Shown piece by piece: positions 1 through 6,610 of a stretch of 7,191 nt of DNA (the first letter of the stretch is position 1; each line of letters starts with the position of its first letter). This stretch comes from Seribacter sp963934295 (GTDB taxonomy: Bacteria; Verrucomicrobiota; Verrucomicrobiia; Opitutales; Seribacteraceae), in the NCBI GenBank assembly GCA_963934295.1, contig CAWVXY010000089.1, positions 1 to 7,191 on the forward strand, in the 5' to 3' direction. Made by a program: the position numbers and the translations under genes. The notes under the pieces were generated by a model. It had not been told where the DNA came from, ran no database searches, and worked only from the letters and a program-made list of their open reading frames with translations.

Positions 1-52
<52 letters not shown>

Positions 53-87
53 ACAATATAAAAGACCCAATTTAAGAATTATTAAAT

Positions 88-116
88 TTGAGGCAATCTA
101 AAAATCTTAATATAGA
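88..116 (+). promoter_or_regulatory. Candidate sigma70-type promoter for nif3-aroQ
   Basis: TTGAGG (88-93) and TATAGA (111-116) are separated by exactly 17 bases and each matches four of six consensus positions. They lie about 50 bases before the nif3-like start, in the only non-coding gap on that side. The surrounding 53-164 gap is very AT-rich, so chance matches are common. I see no other regulatory structure in it. Confidence 0.35.
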
Positions 117-164
117 AAATAAATTTTTAATTGAGATATTTTTTAAATAATTACAGAAACAATA

Positions 165-920
165 ATGGTAAAAACTGAAGATATTGTAAATTTTTGTAAT
201 CAGAGAACAAACATGGGGGAAATAGAGGATTTCCCCGGTTCTTACAATGGCTTACAAGTTAGCAACTCTGGTGAAATTAAGAAAATCGGTGCCTCTGTTG
301 ATGCCGGTCTAATTCCGTTTACCAAAGCAATTGATTTACAAATTGATTTCCTCATCACTCACCATGGTTTATTTTGGAGTCCACCGATTCCGATTACACA
401 TGTAGCTTATAAAAAAATAAAATTATGTCTCGATAATAATTTAGCGGTTTATGGTTCCCATCTACCCCTCGATTGCCATCCTGAAATAGGCAACAACTCA
501 ATCCTTGCGAAAAAACTTGGACTAGAGCCTTTCGGGAAATTTCTACCTTTTAAAGGAACAGACATTGGCTTAATAACGAAAAACAATCAAAAAAGAAGCC
601 AGATCCGTGAAAAACTTAAAACTCTTTTTCCCAAAGGGTTTTCAACGATGGAATTTGGATCCGATCAACCTGAAAAAATAGCGATACTAACAGGATCTGG
701 TCAGAGTGCAATTGATCATATTATCGATAGCGGAGCTGACACTCTTATTACCGGCGAATTAAAACAACATCACTTTAACATTGCACAAGAACTCAAACTC
801 AACCTTTTCGCTTGCGGACACTATGCGACAGAAACATTTGGTGTTAATGCTTTAGCTCAAGAAGCAGCTAATAAATTCGATTTATCCTACGAATTTGTTT
901 CAAGCGAATGTCCGCTTTAA
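165..920 (+). CDS. Nif3-like dinuclear metal-centre hexameric protein (YbgI/YqfO family)
   Basis: A 251-residue protein, matching the short YbgI form (about 250 aa) without the extra middle domain of longer YqfO-type members. Family metal ligands are visible: the HH pair at residues 66-67 in ITHHGLFW, D103 in the HLPLDCHPE segment (99-106), and H219 plus E223 in GHYATETFG. These correspond to the His-His-Asp-His-Glu set that holds two metal ions in a toroidal hexamer. The cellular role of the family is unsettled; it is often annotated as a GTP cyclohydrolase type I-related or NIF3 protein. The ATG at 165 gives an intact N-terminus (EDIVNFCNQ, then the YNGLQV element). No Shine-Dalgarno precedes it. 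It is followed 40 bases later by aroQ on the same strand, probably as one transcript. Confidence 0.93.
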   Translation: MVKTEDIVNFCNQRTNMGEIEDFPGSYNGLQVSNSGEIKKIGASVDAGLIPFTKAIDLQIDFLITHHGLFWSPPIPITHVAYKKIKLCLDNNLAVYGSHLPLDCHPEIGNNSILAKKLGLEPFGKFLPFKGTDIGLITKNNQKRSQIREKLKTLFPKGFSTMEFGSDQPEKIAILTGSGQSAIDHIIDSGADTLITGELKQHHFNIAQELKLNLFACGHYATETFGVNALAQEAANKFDLSYEFVSSECPL

Positions 921-960
921 CTCAGGCATTGCGATTTATATTGAAAATGCTAAAGATTAA

Positions 961-1398
961 ATGATGAAAAAGATTGGATTGCTTAATGGACCAAACCTCG
1001 ATCGTCTCGGCAAGAGAGAACCAGAAATTTATGGATGCTTAACCCTCTCGGAAATTGAGGAAAAAATTAAGGAAAAAGCTTCTCTTTGCCAATGCAAAGT
1101 AGATTGTTTTCAGTCGAATCATGAAGGTGTATTGATCGACAAAATTCACGAATGGGCGGATAATGGTTTCTCCGGACTCATCCTTAATCCTGGCGGGCTT
1201 ACCCATACAAGTGTTACGTTGCGAGACGCGGTCGTGGCTTCGGGAATGAAAACAGTAGAAGTACATCTGTCTAATATCCATGCGAGGGAAGCTTTCAGAC
1301 AAAAATCTTTAATCTCAGATATTGCTACTGCAGTCGTGGCTGGAATGAGCCATCATGGATACATGTCAGCACTCCAATATCTTTCCGAAGAATTATGA
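961..1398 (+). CDS. aroQ: Type II 3-dehydroquinate dehydratase
   Basis: This enzyme dehydrates 3-dehydroquinate to 3-dehydroshikimate, the third step of the shikimate pathway to aromatic amino acids. At 145 residues it has the usual length of the small dodecameric type II enzyme. The signature LLNGPNLDRLGKREPEIYG (residues 7-25) carries R19 and the catalytic Y24. The QSNHEG element follows at 51-56, NPGGLTHTSVTLRDA at 76-90 (substrate-binding N76), H102 in VEVHLSNIHARE, and R109/R113. Two ATGs occur in tandem at 961 and 964. The second would give the usual family N-terminus (M-K-K-I), so the start is uncertain by one codon. The stop TGA lies one base from the stop of the convergent fumarase gene. 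Confidence 0.97.
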   Translation: MMKKIGLLNGPNLDRLGKREPEIYGCLTLSEIEEKIKEKASLCQCKVDCFQSNHEGVLIDKIHEWADNGFSGLILNPGGLTHTSVTLRDAVVASGMKTVEVHLSNIHAREAFRQKSLISDIATAVVAGMSHHGYMSALQYLSEEL

Positions 1399-1399
1399 A

Positions 1400-3034
1400 T
1401 TAAACGCAATTATCTCCCAAAAAGAAGTCGTTTCCCTTATCATCGGTTATGATAAAGGCAGGAAAATCCTGAACTTCAATCTTACGAACTGCCTCCATTC
1501 CTAATTCTTCAAACTCAATTGTCTCAACATTTTTGATACATTTTTGAGCAAGGCGAGCGGCCGAACCTCCGATACTTCCTAGGTAAAACCCTCCATGTTT
1601 TTTACAAGCTTTTACTACCATCTTCGACCGGTTTCCCTTTGCTAACATAATCATAGATCCACCTGCCTCTTGAAATTTATTAACAAATGCATCCATTCGT
1701 CCAGCTGTAGTCGGACCAAAAGAACCTGATGCAAAACCCTCAGGAGTCTTTGCTGGACCAGCGTAGTATACAGGATACTGCTTGAAATATTCAGGTAGTT
1801 CCCCATCTGCGTTTAGCCTTTCTCGCAATCGAGAATGGGCAAGATCTCGAGCCACAATCAATGGACCATTTAAAGACAATCTTGTTCGAACCGGATACTG
1901 GCTCAATTTTTTTAAAACTTGTTCCATTCCCATGTTCAAATCGACTTGGACAACATCATCGGAATCAGCCTCTTCATATTCGGGTAAAAATTGACTTGGA
2001 TTGGTTTCCAGCTTTTCAAGAAAAACTCCTTCACGGTTAATTTTCCCATGTGCTTGCCGATCGGCTGAACAACTTACTCCGATACCAATCGGCAAACTTG
2101 CTCCATGACGAGGCAAACGAATTACCCGAACATCTAAGCAAAAATATTTACCACCAAATTGTGCGCCAATGCCTCTTTTTTGGGTAAGTTTAAGAATTTT
2201 GTCTTCAATATCAGGACACCTAATTGCGTGGCCATTTTCATTTCCTTGGACAGGTAAGGAATCCAATGCCCTAGCACTTGCGAGTTTAACTGTTTTCAAA
2301 TTTGCCTCAGCAGACGTTCCACCTATGACTACAGCCAAGTGATAGGGAGGACATGCAGCTGTTCCCAAGGCTGCTATATGTTCATCCAAATATTCAAGGA
2401 GAAGTCCTTCCTTGAGTAATGATGGAGTTCCTTGGTGCAGAAAGGTTTTATTAGCTGAACCACCACCTTTTGCCATAAACAAAAAATTGTATTCGTCTCC
2501 ATCAGTTTGATATAAATCTATTTGAGCAGGAAGATTAGAACGGGTATTTTTTTCTTCAAACATACCAATAGGTGCAAGTTGAGAAAATCTCAAATTATCG
2601 GTCCTGTAAGTTTGCTCGATGCCTTTAGCTAGAGAATTTTCATCGGTTCCATCTGTCCAAACTAGACGACCTTTTTTTGCAATAACTATAGCTGTACCAG
2701 TATCTTGACACATTGGTAAAATTCCCTCGGCCGCAATTTGTGAATTTCTTAAAAGATCCAATGCTACAAAACGATCATTCGAAGAAGATTCAGGGTCATC
2801 AAGAATACCTTTTAATTGAATCAAATGATCGGTTCTTAGGAAATGAGAAATATCGTGAAAAGCTTCTTTGGCTAAGACAATAATTGCCTCAGTATTAACC
2901 TTGAGAATTTGCTCACCTTCGAAAAAGGATTCAGAGATGTACCTTTCAGGACCACAAACCTTTCTCCAATTAATCGGATTGCTATCACCTGAAAGCGGAA
3001 AGGGATTTTGGTGTGTATCTTTAGCTATAATCAT
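1400..3034 (-). CDS. Class I (iron-sulfur) fumarate hydratase, FumA/FumB type
   Basis: This enzyme interconverts fumarate and L-malate in the TCA cycle. It is a full-length, single-chain class I enzyme of 544 residues (E. coli FumA/FumB are about 548). The N-terminal alpha-type region holds the first cluster cysteine C109 in LPMCQDTGTA. The second, C228, is in GTAACPPYH and the third, C322, in GVSCSADR. These match FumA C105, C224 and C318 with a constant offset of four, so the labile [4Fe-4S] site is intact. Other conserved blocks are AKGGGSANKT (188-197), FGGKYF, RLPRHGAS, YYAGPAKTP (423-431) and GPTTAGRMD (440-448). The ATG at 3034 lies only nine bases after the HtrA-like gene, which suggests cotranscription. 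No Shine-Dalgarno is seen. Enzymes of this class are inactivated by superoxide and oxygen, which matters if the operon is stress-controlled. Confidence 0.96.
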   Translation of the reverse strand: MIIAKDTHQNPFPLSGDSNPINWRKVCGPERYISESFFEGEQILKVNTEAIIVLAKEAFHDISHFLRTDHLIQLKGILDDPESSSNDRFVALDLLRNSQIAAEGILPMCQDTGTAIVIAKKGRLVWTDGTDENSLAKGIEQTYRTDNLRFSQLAPIGMFEEKNTRSNLPAQIDLYQTDGDEYNFLFMAKGGGSANKTFLHQGTPSLLKEGLLLEYLDEHIAALGTAACPPYHLAVVIGGTSAEANLKTVKLASARALDSLPVQGNENGHAIRCPDIEDKILKLTQKRGIGAQFGGKYFCLDVRVIRLPRHGASLPIGIGVSCSADRQAHGKINREGVFLEKLETNPSQFLPEYEEADSDDVVQVDLNMGMEQVLKKLSQYPVRTRLSLNGPLIVARDLAHSRLRERLNADGELPEYFKQYPVYYAGPAKTPEGFASGSFGPTTAGRMDAFVNKFQEAGGSMIMLAKGNRSKMVVKACKKHGGFYLGSIGGSAARLAQKCIKNVETIEFEELGMEAVRKIEVQDFPAFIITDDKGNDFFLGDNCV

Positions 3035-3043
3035 TTACTAACT

Positions 3044-4117
3044 TTAATTATTGTCAAGCGACCCGGTAATATTGTTCGTTTTTAAGGATGAATTAATATC
3101 ATTTCCTTCGGTAGTGCTAGATTCAGCTAAATCTGGTTCTTTGGTTTGGGATGAGCGAGGAGCCACTCGAATTGGAATTGTTAATTCTTTACCATTACGC
3201 ATAACTAAGAACTCTACAAAAGTTCCGGGACGAGCGTAAAATGTAGAATCTAAAATATCTCCAGTATCAAAAATAGATTTATTCCCTATTTTTACTAAAA
3301 TATCTCCTACTTTAAGCTTTGCATTATTACCGGGAGATTTAATTTCAATATTAAACCCATTTTGAGTATTTAATTTTCGGGTAACGGTAATACCAAACCA
3401 GCCATAATCCACGCTACCAGAAAGTATCAAACCATCTCGAATTCTGGAGCAAGCTTTTGCAGGTAGTATAAATGAAGATCTTAGATCTGGTAATGCCGCA
3501 TGAGTTATTCCAACAAAATTACCATTAAGATCAAATACTGGTGCACCAACTTCCCCTGGACCTAGAGCAAGTGATGTTCTAAACATTTTTGTGGGAAAAA
3601 GGTTTCTTCCAAAGGTCGATTCACTACTTTGCATTATTCCGATAGTGGGGCTGATTTGAAATTCGAGTGCAAAGGTCAAACCAAGTAGGAAAGAACCCGG
3701 TAAAACAGGGTTATCATTAGCAGAAAATGAAATAAAATTGAAAGATTCAGGTTTCTTAAATGTCTTTAATAGAGATAAATTACAAAGTGAGTCTGAACCT
3801 AAAGTTTCTGCCAAGTAATATTCTTTATTATATTCAATCCAAACCCGGTCAGCATTAGGTAGCAAACCAGTAGTAAGCACATGACCATTTTTACTAGCAA
3901 AAAAACCACTGCCCATCTTAAGTAGCCTTTTTGTTTTACCTTTAACCTCCTGTTCTCGAGTTGCCTTAACTCGAACTACAGACGATTCAAACTTTGCAAA
4001 AAGTTCTTGTACCCTTAACTGGGTGGAGAGATAATCATCTGCTCCATTGGCAAATACGAATAATTTTGAAAAAAAAAGGGCGAAAAAGAAAGTTTTCGCC
4101 CAAGAACAAATTTGCAT
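3044..4117 (-). CDS. Secreted HtrA/DegP-like trypsin-fold pseudoprotease with one PDZ domain
   Basis: A 357-residue protein. It has a signal peptide (hydrophobic core about residues 9-22, likely cut after FVFA near 23), a trypsin-like domain of the HtrA family (about 40-230), one PDZ domain (about 238-320) and a polar Ser/Thr/Asn-rich tail (321-357). The protease fold is recognisable from GSGFFASKNGHVLTTGLL, the strand around residues 109-118 and GPGEVGAPVFDLNGNFVGIT. All three catalytic positions are changed. The His site reads TTGLLP instead of TNxHVV, the Asp site is N113 in CNLSLLK, and the nucleophile position in GNSGGP is V190 in GEVGAP. It is therefore probably inactive as a protease and acts by binding. 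PDZ features include GWFGITV (239-245) and LKVGDILVKIGNKSI (268-282). The gene starts four bases after the upstream stop, implying translational coupling. Residues were compared with DegP/DegS from memory. Confidence 0.88.
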   Translation of the reverse strand: MQICSWAKTFFFALFFSKLFVFANGADDYLSTQLRVQELFAKFESSVVRVKATREQEVKGKTKRLLKMGSGFFASKNGHVLTTGLLPNADRVWIEYNKEYYLAETLGSDSLCNLSLLKTFKKPESFNFISFSANDNPVLPGSFLLGLTFALEFQISPTIGIMQSSESTFGRNLFPTKMFRTSLALGPGEVGAPVFDLNGNFVGITHAALPDLRSSFILPAKACSRIRDGLILSGSVDYGWFGITVTRKLNTQNGFNIEIKSPGNNAKLKVGDILVKIGNKSIFDTGDILDSTFYARPGTFVEFLVMRNGKELTIPIRVAPRSSQTKEPDLAESSTTEGNDINSSLKTNNITGSLDNN

Positions 4118-4121
4118 TATG

Positions 4122-4622
4122 TCAGAAAGTAAATTGAATCGCAGAATCGTCCGTATTATCCACTTTGGGAACTAAAATACGATGCTGGAAAGTTGTCTCC
4201 AATGATGAAATATTAAAACTTTGCTCCACAAATAAATTAGAATCATTATCAAAGACATTATTGGATTCGGCATTAAGGGATGAGAATAACTTTAAATCTT
4301 CGGAAACAAGTGCTTTTTCATTCGATTCAGAATTGGATTCTAAGGAAGTAAGAGGAGCGTTTGCGCCCACTGAAACTTCAATGTTTTTTCCACCAAATTT
4401 GTAGAACCCAAAAAAGGAAATGCCAACTGAAAACAAAACGAAACTGGAGTAGATTACAAATTGACTAATTGAGAACTTACTACTTTCAGTTACAACAGAA
4501 CTTAAAGTTTTGCTTCTAACTTGGTCTTGGAAATCATCCCAAAACTTATCGTTCGGTTGATCGAGTTTCTTAGAATCAAAAAGATCTTTTAAAGTAGGTT
4601 TGTTGTTTTGGGGTAACTTCAT
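4122..4622 (-). CDS. Single-pass membrane protein, probable anti-sigma factor
   Basis: A 166-residue protein of no family I can name. An N-terminal cytoplasmic segment (1-50) is charged and helical-looking, with LKDLFDSKKLDQPNDKFWDD at 11-30. One hydrophobic span covers about 52-76. A Ser/Asn-rich extracytoplasmic part (77-166) ends in the residues I-Q-F-T-F. There is no signal peptide; the basic residues before the span fit an N-in, C-out topology. The anti-sigma role is inferred from its position directly after an ECF sigma gene, the four-base gap and the RseA-like size and topology. The zinc anti-sigma HxxxCxxC motif is absent: there are no cysteines and a single histidine at 147. It starts with the strongest Shine-Dalgarno in the window. 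It could also be an unrelated membrane protein. Confidence 0.72.
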   Translation of the reverse strand: MKLPQNNKPTLKDLFDSKKLDQPNDKFWDDFQDQVRSKTLSSVVTESSKFSISQFVIYSSFVLFSVGISFFGFYKFGGKNIEVSVGANAPLTSLESNSESNEKALVSEDLKLFSSLNAESNNVFDNDSNLFVEQSFNISSLETTFQHRILVPKVDNTDDSAIQFTF

Positions 4623-4626
4623 AAAC

Positions 4627-5274
4627 TTATCCTCCTTTGGTAATATAATCTGATAGATGTGATTGTAATTGGATTTTAGCGTAGTGCAAACGGGACCTAA
4701 CCGTTCCTTCAGTACACTTCATTATAGAAGCAATTTCTTTGTGACTAAGTCCATCTATTTCGAATAACACCACGATAGTTCTATGTTTGTCAGACAACTT
4801 TAACAATGCTTCGTTCAATTTTTCATGTAATTCATTAAGGAGTGTTGTACGAACAGAGTTTGATTCTTTTGAAGAAAATCGATCTGAATTCTTAGAAGAT
4901 ATTCCTTCGCTAACACACTGATCAAATGAAAAAAATCTACGAGTTTTCTTCTTCTGCAGATGACTTAATGTAAGATTTACCCCGATTCTATAGATCCAAG
5001 TAAAAAAAGAAGATTTTTCTTTGAATTTACTGAGAGAACGAAAAGCTTTAACAAATGATTCTTGGGTTAGATCTGCAGCATCGTCATGATTAAATGTCAT
5101 ATTGTAAATGACTCCATAAAGCCTTTCTCTGAACATTATAGTTAATGAATCGAAAGCATCCAAATCGCCGGATTTGGCATTTTTAACTAGATTAGAAACT
5201 AAAGCTATCTTACTTTCATCAATTGATTTTGATGATTGAGATGGAGATTTAAGCCTAGCATTAACAATGCTCAT
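4627..5274 (-). CDS. ECF-type (group 4) RNA polymerase sigma factor, RpoE-like
   Basis: A 215-residue ECF sigma factor that redirects RNA polymerase to its regulon promoters. Region sigma2 (about 30-107) includes DAFDSL, the core-binding DAADLTQESFVKAFRSL segment (65-81) and FFTWIYRIGVNLTLSHL (90-106), which contacts the -10 element. A Ser-rich linker spans 113-145. Region sigma4 (about 146-207) has the helix-turn-helix GLSHKEIASIMKCTEGTVRSRLHYAK (in part 175-200) that reads the -35 element. Compared with a minimal ECF protein it has an extra polar N-terminal stretch of about 25 residues. The ATG at 5274 is the first in frame. It has no Shine-Dalgarno and begins 21 bases after the polyprenyl synthase stop. 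With the following membrane protein and HtrA-like protein it forms an envelope-stress-like module. The regulon cannot be deduced from this window. Confidence 0.95.
   Translation of the reverse strand: MSIVNARLKSPSQSSKSIDESKIALVSNLVKNAKSGDLDAFDSLTIMFRERLYGVIYNMTFNHDDAADLTQESFVKAFRSLSKFKEKSSFFTWIYRIGVNLTLSHLQKKKTRRFFSFDQCVSEGISSKNSDRFSSKESNSVRTTLLNELHEKLNEALLKLSDKHRTIVVLFEIDGLSHKEIASIMKCTEGTVRSRLHYAKIQLQSHLSDYITKGG
4631..4638 (-). promoter_or_regulatory. Strong Shine-Dalgarno for the anti-sigma-like gene, inside the sigma gene
   Basis: Reading leftward, AAAGGAGG lies eight bases before the ATG ending at 4622. The same bases encode the last K-G-G residues of the sigma factor, just ahead of its TAA stop (4627-4629). 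It is the only near-perfect Shine-Dalgarno I see before any gene here. It fixes this start and suggests high-level, coupled translation of the membrane protein relative to the sigma factor. Confidence 0.85.
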
Positions 5275-5295
5275 ACTTAAATGTTGTCTTAAAAT

Positions 5296-6342
5296 TTAAT
5301 TTAAAGCAAGAAAATTTGGATCGGATTTATTTGTTAAACTACCGATTTTGAAATCAAATGATTCCATGAAAGTGAGAAGTCGAACTGATAACTCGTTATC
5401 TGGTATATTCGAAGCAATTAATTTGGATTGATTGAATCGTTTTTTTAGTTCAGCAACACAAGACTCTTGAATATTATAAAGTTTAAAAAGTTCGCCAAGA
5501 TAATTCCTAAATTCAAAATCTTGCTTACTAACTTTTAGAGACGAATGTAAAGAATCTTTTTCTGAGGAAGTAACAGATTCCATCAAAATAATAAGAGGCA
5601 GGGTAATTTTCCCAGATTCAAAATCTGTCCCTAAAGTTTTTCCAAAATTTGAATGATTACCAAATGTATCGACCAAATCATCGTAAATCTGGTAGTTTAA
5701 ACCAAGGGAAGTGCCGAAATCTCCGACAAGTTCAATTAAATTTTCATCTGCACTTGCAAGAAAAGAGCCAATGGAACAAGAAGCGTTAAACAATTCTCCA
5801 GTCTTGTTTTGAATGATTGAAAAATAATCCTCGCAAGATAGTGAAAAATCACCCTTAGAAAAAGTTTGTTGTATTTCTCCAGAACAGGTTTTTCGCGTCG
5901 CAGTAGATACAATTTTACAAATTTTGGTACAGGGAAAGTCAGTAGCAAGTTCTAAAGCGAAACTGAAAAGAGCATCACCAAGTAAAATTGCAGGATAATC
6001 TCCATATTTGGAATGTAAAGTTGCCTTCCCCCTGCGCAAACTGGCTAAATCCAATATATCATCATGAACAAGAGTAGCCACATGAATCAGCTCAATCACT
6101 GCAGATGCCTTGAGTAAATCATCAGTTGAAGCTTTACCAGCTCCGCAATTATAAAGAAGAAATGGACGAATCCTTTTCCCACCATTTAAGCAAACATGCT
6201 TAGCTAAATCTCTAACTGATATATCTAAGGTATCTAATAAATCAGATAGGTAAGTTTCAAAAAAAGAAAGGAATTTTTGCGTATCAGAATCAGTATCAAA
6301 AGATAAGATAGGCTTACTAGAAGGTGGGTACTGGAAACTCAT
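5296..6342 (-). CDS. trans-polyprenyl diphosphate synthase (IspA/IspB superfamily, probably long chain)
   Basis: This enzyme condenses isopentenyl diphosphate onto an allylic diphosphate to build isoprenoid chains, for example quinone side chains. It has 348 residues. Landmarks are LNGGKRIRP (52-60, IPP binding), the first Asp-rich motif DDILD (94-98), RRGKATLH (103-110), KTGELFNAS (180-188), the second Asp-rich motif DDLVD (221-225), and GKTLGTDFESGKITLPLI (234-251), which holds the conserved lysines. The residue five before the first motif is small (A89), and IEFIHxATLxHDD-like spacing resembles octaprenyl synthases. A long-chain product is therefore more likely than FPP, but chain length is an inference. 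The start at 6342 is preceded by only a weak AAGAAG. It appears to be the first gene of the five-gene leftward series, 86 bases after the small ribosomal protein gene. Confidence 0.94.
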   Translation of the reverse strand: MSFQYPPSSKPILSFDTDSDTQKFLSFFETYLSDLLDTLDISVRDLAKHVCLNGGKRIRPFLLYNCGAGKASTDDLLKASAVIELIHVATLVHDDILDLASLRRGKATLHSKYGDYPAILLGDALFSFALELATDFPCTKICKIVSTATRKTCSGEIQQTFSKGDFSLSCEDYFSIIQNKTGELFNASCSIGSFLASADENLIELVGDFGTSLGLNYQIYDDLVDTFGNHSNFGKTLGTDFESGKITLPLIILMESVTSSEKDSLHSSLKVSKQDFEFRNYLGELFKLYNIQESCVAELKKRFNQSKLIASNIPDNELSVRLLTFMESFDFKIGSLTNKSDPNFLALN

Positions 6343-6428
6343 CTTCTTATGCTATAAATAAATACGGATGAAACAAACCATGAAATGTGAAAAAAACTAT
6401 TTCAGGAATGTTACATAAGAAAAAAGAT

Positions 6429-6524
6429 TTACCAATCTTTTTTCTTGTGCCTATTGGCTCGTGTACGTTTACGTCTTTTGTGCTTGTTCATTTTCAAGCG
6501 ACGTTTTTTCTTTAGATTACCCAT
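6429..6524 (-). CDS. Small basic ribosomal protein of the bS22/mS38 (AURKAIP1/COX24 C-terminal) family
   Basis: This is a 31-residue ORF, too short for standard length cut-offs. It begins MGNLKKKRRLKMNKHKRRK and ends KKKDW. About two thirds of its residues are Lys, Arg or His. The pattern KKRR-x-K-M-x-x-H-K-x-x-K-R-x-R-x-x-R matches, from memory, the AURKAIP1/COX24 domain of mitochondrial mS38 and the short bacterial homologues including mycobacterial bS22, which sit on the 30S subunit. Start ATG and stop TAA are both clear. There is no Shine-Dalgarno. It lies 41 bases downstream of the rRNA operon terminator on the same strand, a fitting place for a ribosomal component. Its own promoter is not obvious in the intervening AT-rich bases. 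Confidence 0.8.
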   Translation of the reverse strand: MGNLKKKRRLKMNKHKRRKRTRANRHKKKDW

Positions 6525-6565
6525 AAAGGTTTAGATGATAAAAATTAAAATGATTAGAAATAAAT

Positions 6566-6604
6566 AAAAAAAGACCCGCGTCTTCTTTGCAGAAGACGCG
6601 GGTC
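6566..6604 (-). terminator. Intrinsic terminator of the rRNA operon
   Basis: Read leftward, a perfect 14-bp stem (arms at 6591-6604 and 6573-6586; arm sequence GACCCGCGTCTTCT) closes a GCAA tetraloop, a GNRA type. It is followed at once by seven T and a further T-rich stretch (TTTTTTTATTTATTT). The stem begins six bases after the 5S 3' end. This is a textbook Rho-independent terminator and ends the rRNA transcript before the 31-aa gene. Confidence 0.95.
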
Positions 6605-6610
6605 GCAAGA

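Noticed and set aside
1039..1302. Minus-strand open frame of 87 codons within aroQ
   Set aside because: It lies wholly inside a well-supported aroQ gene, has no family features and would not be coded together with the conserved dehydroquinase motifs.
1782..1994. Plus-strand open frame of 70 codons inside the fumarase gene
   Set aside because: It is antisense to conserved fumarase sequence, with no recognisable motif and no ribosome site.
3051..3239. Plus-strand open frame opposite the PDZ region and polar tail
   Set aside because: Antisense shadow of the HtrA-like gene; no domain, no start signal.
4165..4404. Plus-strand open frame opposite the anti-sigma-like gene
   Set aside because: The minus-strand gene has a strong Shine-Dalgarno, a membrane span and operon spacing; the antisense frame has none of these.
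5736..5948. Alternative minus-strand frame of 70 codons inside the polyprenyl synthase
   Set aside because: It overlaps the catalytic region of a complete, motif-rich enzyme in another frame.
6365..6405. Short symmetries before the polyprenyl synthase: TGAAAT/ATTTCA inverted repeat and two ATGAAA copies
   Set aside because: Six-base matches in AT-rich sequence with a 12-base loop and no T-run are expected by chance; not convincing as a terminator or operator.
6343..6428. Possible promoter for the polyprenyl synthase-sigma operon, e.g. TTCACA followed by TATTTA
   Set aside because: The spacing is about 21 bases, outside the usual range, and no ECF-type GAAC/TC pair is clear; I could not support a specific promoter.
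6525..6565. TATCAT box with a weak upstream TTATTT as promoter of the 31-aa gene
   Set aside because: Only the -10-like hexamer is reasonable; the -35 match is poor in AT-rich sequence.
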